Shown piece after piece: positions 1-4,652 of a stretch of DNA of 5,260 bases (position 1 is the first letter of the stretch; each line of letters begins with the position of its first letter). Below the pieces are notes generated by a model, which saw only the letters and a list, made by a program, of their open reading frames with translations, made no database searches and was not told where the DNA came from. The stretch is from assembly GCA_020630045.1 (NCBI GenBank), contig JAHDCE010000348.1, forward strand, positions 1 through 5,260, in the 5' to 3' direction. The position numbers and the translations under genes are program-made. The DNA is from Saprospiraceae bacterium (lineage in GTDB: Bacteria; Bacteroidota; Bacteroidia; Chitinophagales; Saprospiraceae).

Positions 1-60
1 TTGTGGATATAATTGATATGGGATTTGTTTTCTTTGGGGTGAATTTGAAAGGAGCGCTTG

Positions 61-75
61 AATACACAGTGTATT
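61..75. promoter_or_regulatory. Perfect inverted repeat upstream of hisS (candidate operator)
   Basis: AATACAC and GTGTATT form a perfect 7-bp inverted repeat around a single central A, and two further flanking positions on each side (TT at 58-59, AA at 77-78) also pair after one mismatch. It ends 27 nt before the hisS ATG. The symmetry and position would suit a dimeric repressor site or a small RNA hairpin. No regulator is known from the window, and short AT-rich palindromes arise by chance, so the regulatory role is an inference. Confidence 0.3.
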
Positions 76-102
76 AAATTTTTGCCTAATTAATAATTGA
101 AC

Positions 103-1446
103 ATGAGACCATCTTTGCCGAAGGGCGTCCGGGATTTTTTACCCGAACAAGTCGCTAAGCGAAATTTTATATTTGATACCATCCGTTCGGTTTTCATAAA
201 ATACGGATTCAGGCCGATAGAGACGCCTGTGATGGAAAAACTTTCCACCCTTACGGGAAAATATGGAGAGGAGGGCGATCGCTTACTATTCAAGGTTTTG
301 AATAACGGGGATTATTTGAAAAAGGCCGACCCGTCGGCTCTTGAAGCCAAAGATTCTACCAAGTTGATCCCGTCAATTAGTAAGAGGGGTTTGCGTTATG
401 ATTTGACGGTTCCTTTTGCCAGGTTCGTTGTCCAACACCAAAACGAAATCGCTTTTCCGTTCAAGCGTTACCAAATTCAACCGGTTTGGCGGGCGGACTC
501 GCCGCAAAAAGGCCGTTATCAAGAATTTTATCAATGTGATGTGGATGTTGTCGGTTCGGATTCCTTGATGTACGAAGCTGAATTGGTACGTATCTACGAT
601 GAGGTATTTGCCGCTTTGAATGTCCCGGTAAAAATTAAGGTGAGCAATCGAAAGGTGCTAGCCGGTATGGCTGAAGCCGCCGGCATTTCCGATCAGTTCA
701 TGGAGATGACGATGGCGATTGACAAATTGGATAAGATAGGGGAGCAGGGGGTCAGGAACGAAATGGGCAATAGGGGAATAGACGCTATTGCCATTGACAA
801 GGTGATGACGATATTAGAGGTGAAGGGGCTAGAAGAACTAGAGCCATATTTTAAGGATTCTGAAATCGGTTTGAAAGGAATTGAGGAATTAAGGACATTC
901 CACCAGTATTTTGATTTGGAGGAAGCCAAAAATGAAGTTTCGTTTGATATCACATTGGCTCGCGGATTGAACTATTATACAGGATGTATTTTTGAAGTCG
1001 CCGCCAAGGGAGTCGAGATCGGGAGTATCGGAGGCGGAGGAAGATATGATGATTTGACGGGCGTGTTCGGGATGAAAGGTGTTTCGGGGGTCGGTGTTTC
1101 TTTTGGTGCAGAGCGAATTTATGACGTGATGCAGGAATTGGATTTGTTTCCCAAGAAAGACCGTTCGGCCTTGGAGATTTTGTTGATCGCTTTTGATGCC
1201 CCAACTCACTTAAAGGCATTTGAATGGGTTGGTGCTTTGCGCAAGGCGGGTATCAGGGCGGATTTGTATCCGACCCCGGCAAAATTGAAGAAGCAAATGA
1301 AGTATGCGGATGCGTCAAAAGTGCCCTTTGTGGGACTTTTGGGGGGACAAGAATTAGAAAATTCTACGATTTCATTAAAAAATATGGAGACGGGGGCGCA
1401 GCAGAATATCAATTTGGAGGATTTGATAAATAAATTCAGGCCTTGA
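103..1446 (+). CDS. hisS: Histidyl-tRNA synthetase (HisRS)
   Basis: This cytoplasmic class II aminoacyl-tRNA synthetase joins histidine to tRNA-His using ATP. Of 447 residues, the N-terminus has the family signature PKGVRDFLP (about 6-14), followed by motif 1 around GFRPIETP (35-42). Motif 2 is FKRYQIQPVWRAD (120-132), followed by the EFYQCDVDVVG strand (about 141-151). The histidine-binding HisA loop is LARGLNYYTG (285-294), and GGGGRYDDL (310-318) leads into motif 3, GVGVSFGAERI (329-339). The C-terminal anticodon-binding domain runs from about 355 to 447. Length and motif order are complete. ATG at 103 is preferred to an in-frame TTG at 97, because ATG places the conserved RPSLPKG start directly at the N-terminus. 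There is no Shine-Dalgarno sequence, only AT-rich DNA, as is usual in Bacteroidota. It converges on the LOG-family gene. No tRNA-His gene lies beside it. Confidence 0.98.
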   Translation: MRPSLPKGVRDFLPEQVAKRNFIFDTIRSVFIKYGFRPIETPVMEKLSTLTGKYGEEGDRLLFKVLNNGDYLKKADPSALEAKDSTKLIPSISKRGLRYDLTVPFARFVVQHQNEIAFPFKRYQIQPVWRADSPQKGRYQEFYQCDVDVVGSDSLMYEAELVRIYDEVFAALNVPVKIKVSNRKVLAGMAEAAGISDQFMEMTMAIDKLDKIGEQGVRNEMGNRGIDAIAIDKVMTILEVKGLEELEPYFKDSEIGLKGIEELRTFHQYFDLEEAKNEVSFDITLARGLNYYTGCIFEVAAKGVEIGSIGGGGRYDDLTGVFGMKGVSGVGVSFGAERIYDVMQELDLFPKKDRSALEILLIAFDAPTHLKAFEWVGALRKAGIRADLYPTPAKLKKQMKYADASKVPFVGLLGGQELENSTISLKNMETGAQQNINLEDLINKFRP

Positions 1447-1501
1447 TATTTCCAGACAAAATGTGCAAAAGTTTCTTTGGTTTTTAGAAGCTGAAAAAGA
1501 A

Positions 1502-1527
1502 GAGCCGCCGGACTTTCCCGGCGGCTC
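1502..1527 (-). terminator. Rho-independent terminator of the LOG-family gene
   Basis: A perfect 10-bp GC-rich stem (GAGCCGCCGG, 1502-1511, with CCGGCGGCTC, 1518-1527) encloses a 6-nt loop. Read on the minus strand, it is followed by a T-rich stretch (TTCTTTTTC, from the A-rich 1493-1501). The stop codon of the LOG gene is about 45 nt before the stem. On the plus strand the stem is followed by AATCAGC with no T-tract, so it would be a poor terminator for the converging hisS transcript. Confidence 0.85.
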
Positions 1528-1572
1528 AATCAGCAAATCAGAACTAATAACCAAAGTCTTTATGTATATAAA

Positions 1573-2286
1573 TTACAATTCATAATTAGGTTGAAGTTGT
1601 GCCTTTTCTTTATAGAAATCATTAATGATTTCAACAACTTCTTGAGGTGTATCCACAATGGGCATTAAGTCTAAATCATCAGGACTTACATTGTTCTCTT
1701 TTTCAAACATAATATTTTTTATCCATTCCTTCAAGCCTTTCCAGAAATCTTTTCCTAATAAAATAACAGGAACAGGTGTGATTTTGTTGGTTTGGATCAA
1801 AGTTAACACCTCAAATAGCTCATCCATGGTTCCGAATCCACCCGGCAAAACAACGAATGCCTGAGCATATTTGACGAACATGACCTTGCGAATAAAGAAG
1901 TAATTGTAATTTAATACTTTGTCGCGGTCGATGTACGGATTGTTGTGTTGCTCGAATGGCAAGTCGATATTCAATCCTACAGAAGTGGCGTTGTTCAGGT
2001 AAGCTCCCTTGTTACCGGCCTCCATGACTCCTGGGCCTCCTCCCGTAATGATTCCGTATCCTTCGTCGGTCAAAGCTTTGGCGACGTCAACTGCCAATTG
2101 GTAAGTAGGATGGTCCGGTTTTGTCCTAGCGGAACCGAAAATGGAAACACAAGGGCCGATTTTATTCATACGCTCGAATCCGTCAACGAATTCCGAAACC
2201 ACCTTGAACATAGTCCAAGAGTTTTCACCTTTGAGCGATTGCCACTTTTTCTGTTGCCATTTATTATTATTCTCTTTGTCTGTCAT
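1573..2286 (-). CDS. LOG-family (TIGR00730-type) nucleotide 5'-monophosphate phosphoribohydrolase
   Basis: Members of this Rossmann-fold family cleave the N-glycosidic bond of purine nucleotides or cytokinin nucleotides, releasing base and ribose 5-phosphate. They act in the cytoplasm. The 237-residue protein has FGSAR at 50-54, the glycine-rich GGGPGVMEA at 82-90, and the conserved Arg-Lys pair in FIRKVMF (R133, K134). The diagnostic PGGFGTMDE (148-156) carries the conserved Glu156. A polar N-terminal extension of about 40 residues precedes the core, as in the longer bacterial members often labelled 'TIGR00730 family Rossman fold protein'. ATG at 2286 is chosen over an in-frame TTG three codons upstream. 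It lies about 30 nt downstream of a recognisable Bacteroidota promoter and ends with TAA before its own terminator. Family membership is firm. The true substrate (AMP-type nucleotide or cytokinin-type) cannot be read from sequence, since family names overstate cytokinin synthesis in bacteria. Confidence 0.95.
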   Translation of the reverse strand: MTDKENNNKWQQKKWQSLKGENSWTMFKVVSEFVDGFERMNKIGPCVSIFGSARTKPDHPTYQLAVDVAKALTDEGYGIITGGGPGVMEAGNKGAYLNNATSVGLNIDLPFEQHNNPYIDRDKVLNYNYFFIRKVMFVKYAQAFVVLPGGFGTMDELFEVLTLIQTNKITPVPVILLGKDFWKGLKEWIKNIMFEKENNVSPDDLDLMPIVDTPQEVVEIINDFYKEKAQLQPNYEL

Positions 2287-2314
2287 TGTATTCAATTTTA
2301 ATCAAAAAAGCCTG

Positions 2315-2346
2315 CAAAATTACCCAAATAGAATGAATTAGGCAAA
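2315..2346 (-). promoter_or_regulatory. Bacteroidota-type promoter for the LOG-family gene
   Basis: On the minus strand, TTTG (2346-2343), a 20-nt spacer and TAATTTTG (2322-2315) match the phylum's established -33 TTTG and -7 TAnnTTTG elements, both without mismatch. A start point about 5-8 nt further on would give a leader of roughly 20-25 nt before the ATG at 2286. This is the best promoter match in the window. It was found by eye, and no transcription data were available. Confidence 0.6.
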
Positions 2347-2395
2347 CTGTGGAAATAAGAGGTAAAAATCATGCCTTCCGGACACATTTATTAAC

Positions 2396-2415
2396 AAAAA
2401 AATACCAAAGGTATT
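2396..2415 (-). terminator. Possible weak terminator downstream of the VanY-type gene
   Basis: On the minus strand a perfect 6-bp stem with a TTT loop (AATACC/GGTATT, 2401-2415) is followed by five more Ts (2400-2396), about 90 nt past the VanY-type stop codon. The stem is short and AT-rich, and a competing hairpin (AAAGG/CCTTT, 2407-2411 with 2419-2423) overlaps it. The element may therefore be weak, or may have another role upstream of the LOG promoter. It is the only T-tailed hairpin seen between the two minus-strand genes. Confidence 0.35.
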
Positions 2416-2501
2416 GTGCCTTTAAAGAATCCGATGCCCAAAAGAGCAAGGCGGAGTGTTGCAAAGCCTTCACTCCAAGTATATCCCGAAGAACAAGTTC
2501 A

Positions 2502-3530
2502 CTATTTACAGTCAGGAGCAACTCCAAGTACATAGTTTTTCACCATATCGATTTCCTTGGCGAATTCCGAACCGTCAAAGCCTTCGATGCTCCCGTTTTG
2601 GAGAAGTTGAGCATATTGTCTCGTCAAAGGAACAGAGACAGGAACATATGACCAATGCCATTTTTCTTCATTATATCCATTGGGTCGATTACTGTCTTTG
2701 GCAGTATATGGTTGTCTGAATCCGAACCTGGGCGCATTGTCCTTGAGCCAGAGATAAACGTTTTTACCATATCCCGATTCAAAGTAAGAGTTTTGAAGTT
2801 TGTTGAGATCGATATCCGTTCCCCAATGGTGACGAGAGGTTCCTGGCATAGAACTGTATTCCAATATTTTTTTCGCGCGATCCGATCCCCAAGGAAAAGT
2901 CTTCGCCAGATTTTTACCATCCACCTTACGCGAACCATTCCATTTTCCTTCCCAGATGTTTTTTTGATGGGAAAAAGGGCGTGTAGCCGATATGATTCTC
3001 AAATCTATTCCATCATTTTTTGCTGCGGTAAACATCTCCTTAAAAGCTTCATAAGCATCCTTTCGAAGATACATGCCACGACCTGAAGTATGTGTGGTGT
3101 TCATCACCACAAAATCGGGATGGGTACTCGGATTGAATTTTCCCATCAAATAGGACTGGTCCTTGGTGAGTTCCTTCATTTTCGGAGGGGTTTTGTCCTT
3201 GGTTTTCGTTGTTCTCGAATTCGGTTTTACCGCAACAGAAAGGTTTCCATTCGATTCGGAAACTTCTACGCTCACTTTTTCTCCATTGGCGATTTCCTTC
3301 GTAACGGTACTAGGACTTTCTTGGGGTTCCTTGTCCCCGGTCGTTTTTTCAACAGTTATTTTGGGTGGAGGCGGCTAAACAGGTTCGACTTGATTATCGT
3401 CGTCGTTTTGAACCGGAGGCTTGGTTTCCAATTCGGGTAATTCATTATTTGGGAACGGGTTTTTTATTTGGTCGCAGCCAAATATACCGACAAAAATGAC
3501 GGCAAGTATGATATAGATATTTCTAGACAT
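2502..3530 (-). pseudogene. VanY-type (M15B) D-Ala-D-Ala carboxypeptidase-like lipoprotein, interrupted by an in-frame TAG
   Basis: The reading frame starts at ATG 3530 with a lipoprotein signal peptide: SRN, a hydrophobic run, then IFGC with Cys19. A Pro/Glu/Asp-rich linker follows and stops at TAG (codon 52, 3377-3375). Beyond it the same frame continues without a further stop to TAG 2504-2502, giving 342 codons before the terminal stop. The downstream part is a full VanY/M15B zinc peptidase. In full-length numbering, SATRP has Arg184, SRHHWGTDID has zinc ligands His234 and Asp241, and EKWHW has catalytic Glu289 and ligand His292. The C-terminus ends in the family's usual YVLG...C form. Such enzymes trim the terminal D-Ala from cell-wall peptides in the envelope. 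Because the frame and all key residues survive, the TAG looks recent; one C-to-T change from CAG would explain it. A base-call error, stop-codon read-through or an internal GTG start (3275) are alternatives. It lies 56 nt downstream of the VanX-like gene, so it is likely co-transcribed. Confidence 0.88.
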
Positions 3531-3541
3531 GATTTTTTATC

Positions 3542-3549
3542 CAAAGGTA
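3542..3549 (-). promoter_or_regulatory. Possible -7 promoter element before the VanY-type gene
   Basis: TACCTTTG on the minus strand matches the Bacteroidota -7 consensus TAnnTTTG exactly and sits 11 nt before the ATG at 3530. No TTTG or TTG appears at the expected -33 spacing, and the implied leader would be only a few nucleotides. If used, it would let the VanY-type gene be transcribed separately from the VanX-like gene. An inverted repeat ATGAC/GTCAT (3564-3568, 3576-3580) lies just upstream of it. Confidence 0.25.
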
Positions 3550-3586
3550 ATATTATACTCGGAATGACGTGATTTGTCATGTGTTA

Positions 3587-4297
3587 TTATTCATTGACAC
3601 AGGGCCAGACCCATTCCGAAACAGGATGTCTTTTTAGAGGTTTGATATACGCATAATGCCACCATTCGGTGGTGATATGTTTGAATCCGTTGTCTGTCAT
3701 AATGCCTTTTAAAAGATCCCTGTTGGCCTGTACGGTATCATTTTCATGTTTGTATATATGGTACGCTTCGCGTCCAAAAAAATCAAAATCGGTTCCCATG
3801 TCCAATTCATTCCCTTCTTGATCCAAAATGGTCAAATCCACAGCCAATCCTCGCCCATGCATAGAACCCTTGCTTGGCGGAGTGACATACCTAGGGTCGG
3901 GGACCTTGTCCCAAAGTCGCTGTTGATAAGGACGAGGCCGATAACAATCGAACATTTTCAGGCCACCATATCCCATTTCCTTCAATTGTCGATGGACTTC
4001 GACTACGGCTTTTGCGGCTTCCGGTCGCATAAAGCATCGTCCGCAATCATACATCGTATCTCCTACAAAATTATTGGCCGTCGCATACCTCAAATCATTC
4101 GGAATGGAAGGATCCAGGTATCCGACCTCTAGCCATTCTAATGTATCATAATCAATGACATATTGCGGAGCAACTTCTTCAGGGGGAGAAGGGATGGTGT
4201 CTTCTACCTGTTCCGGAATTTCGACATTCGTGTTTTCCTTTGGCTGACAAGCCCAAATCGAAGTCAAAGCCATTAAAATGAATATGAACTTTTTCAT
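3587..4297 (-). CDS. VanX/DdpX-family (M15D) D-alanyl-D-alanine dipeptidase, lipoprotein
   Basis: Members of this zinc family hydrolyse the free dipeptide D-Ala-D-Ala. The 236-residue protein begins with a short signal peptide (KK, a hydrophobic stretch, then SIWAC) and a lipobox-type Cys17, so it is probably a periplasm-facing lipoprotein. An acidic, proline-containing linker runs to about residue 45. The catalytic domain has Arg120 in CYRPRP, zinc ligands His147 and Asp154 in SMHGRGLAVDLTI, and Glu211 (catalytic) with His214 (ligand) in EWWHY. These are the expected residues of the VanX/DdpX branch rather than VanY. Cys85 and Cys88 (CGRC), Cys118 and Cys233 could form disulfides. ATG at 4297 is the natural start for the signal peptide. 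The VanY-type gene follows 56 nt downstream. With no vanH/A/R/S genes nearby, D-Ala salvage or wall turnover is more likely than glycopeptide resistance. Activity on free D-Ala-D-Ala is inferred from the family. Confidence 0.93.
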   Translation of the reverse strand: MKKFIFILMALTSIWACQPKENTNVEIPEQVEDTIPSPPEEVAPQYVIDYDTLEWLEVGYLDPSIPNDLRYATANNFVGDTMYDCGRCFMRPEAAKAVVEVHRQLKEMGYGGLKMFDCYRPRPYQQRLWDKVPDPRYVTPPSKGSMHGRGLAVDLTILDQEGNELDMGTDFDFFGREAYHIYKHENDTVQANRDLLKGIMTDNGFKHITTEWWHYAYIKPLKRHPVSEWVWPCVNE

Positions 4298-4311
4298 ATT
4301 GAATTGATTCT

Positions 4312-4413
4312 ATGTGTTCTGTTATGACGGTTTTTGGAATGATCCGTAAATATAAGGGATTGATGTGTATTCGGAGTATCGAATGCTTGGGTTGTTTTGT
4401 GGGGGAGGTGTAA
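4312..4413 (+). CDS. Possible small protein, 33 aa, unknown function
   Basis: An ATG-initiated frame of 33 codons, with a second in-frame ATG at 4324 that would give 29 residues, ends with TAA TAG. The stops lie four bases before the stem of a strong terminator pointing the same way. The peptide would contain ECLGC near its C-terminus (Cys25 and Cys28 of the 33-residue form), with Cys2 and Cys19 as well, a basic RKYK patch and a hydrophobic end. It diverges from the VanX-like gene with only 14 nt between the two starts, so its promoter would have to lie within that gene. There is no Shine-Dalgarno sequence and no family is recognised. An ORF this short can easily occur by chance. The main support is that it accounts for an otherwise unexplained terminator, although a small RNA could do the same. 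Confidence 0.22.
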   Translation: MCSVMTVFGMIRKYKGLMCIRSIECLGCFVGEV

Positions 4414-4416
4414 TAG

Positions 4417-4448
4417 AAAAGCCGGCGGGGATTCTCGCCGGCTTTTTT
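4417..4448 (+). terminator. Strong intrinsic terminator between divergent genes
   Basis: A 7-bp GC-only stem (GCCGGCG 4421-4427, CGCCGGC 4436-4442) with an 8-nt loop is extended by A-T pairing (AAAA 4417-4420 with Ts from 4443). It is followed on the plus strand by six Ts (4443-4448). On the minus strand it is followed by TTTTC, so it could work both ways, but the plus direction is stronger. The established genes on either side diverge from it, so it ends no obvious gene. The candidate small ORF at 4312-4413 or a small RNA could be its client. Confidence 0.8.
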
Positions 4449-4652
4449 GTTTGAATTTATTATATTTGGGGTGACAACTTTTGAAACGATGACCTATATA
4501 TAGATGACCCTAAAGAAGAACTTTACATCACAATTGAGACATTTCTTATATATTGGTTATTCGTTTGGTGGGATAAATCCCATATTGTGTTGGTTCATAC
4601 GTTGTAGCTAATGTTCAATATAAAAGTGCTTGGAATTAGAATGATTTAAATT
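4449..4652. other. AT-rich leader region of the SUKH-like gene
   Basis: No gene is supported here. From left to right it holds TATATTTG at 4461-4468, an exact match to the Bacteroidota -7 element but without a -33 partner because the terminator stem occupies that position. Next come two direct copies of GATGACC (4488-4494 and 4503-4509), placed 15 nt apart start to start, with a CTATATATAG palindrome (4494-4503) between them. A perfect TGGGAT-AA-ATCCCA palindrome lies at 4569-4582. The two codons ATG ATT followed by TAA (4641-4649) directly precede the next gene. If 4461 is the promoter, the leader would be about 180 nt long, which leaves room for regulation. Confidence 0.4.
4569..4582. promoter_or_regulatory. 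Perfect 14-nt palindrome upstream of the SUKH-like gene (candidate operator)
   Basis: TGGGAT and ATCCCA form a perfect 6-bp inverted repeat around AA, ending 70 nt before the ATG at 4653. The GC content of its arms stands out from the AT-rich surroundings. A dimeric regulator site is plausible, but the loop of two bases makes a stable RNA hairpin unlikely. No regulator gene is visible in the window. Confidence 0.3.

Noticed and set aside
3..77. Open frame of 24 codons entering from the left edge, ending in TAA, possibly the tail of an upstream gene
   Set aside because: Too short to recognise, and 24 stop-free codons occur readily by chance. It may be a true 3' end lying 25 nt before hisS, but the window alone cannot show it.
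97..102. TTG at 97 as an earlier hisS start
   Set aside because: It adds only two residues ahead of the conserved N-terminus. The ATG at 103 fits the family start and needs no rare start codon.
1206..1529. Minus-strand open frames opposite hisS
   Set aside because: They are antisense to conserved HisRS motifs, with no recognisable product.
2655..3086. Plus-strand open frames of about 70-143 codons opposite the two M15 peptidase genes (2655-3086, 3090-3440, 3746-4132)
   Set aside because: They lie antisense to well-identified peptidase domains and show no recognisable domain. They are shadows of the real frame.
2502..4297. Vancomycin-resistance cluster
   Set aside because: Only VanX-like and VanY-like proteins are present, both as lipoproteins. 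There is no ligase, dehydrogenase or two-component regulator in the window.
4347..4354. TATATTTA on the minus strand as the -7 element of the VanX-like gene
   Set aside because: It has one mismatch to TAnnTTTG and no TTTG at the -33 spacing, so it is too weak to call.
4641..4649. ATG ATT TAA minimal ORF just upstream of the SUKH-like gene as a regulatory uORF
   Set aside because: A two-codon frame in AT-rich DNA is expected by chance and carries no other signal.
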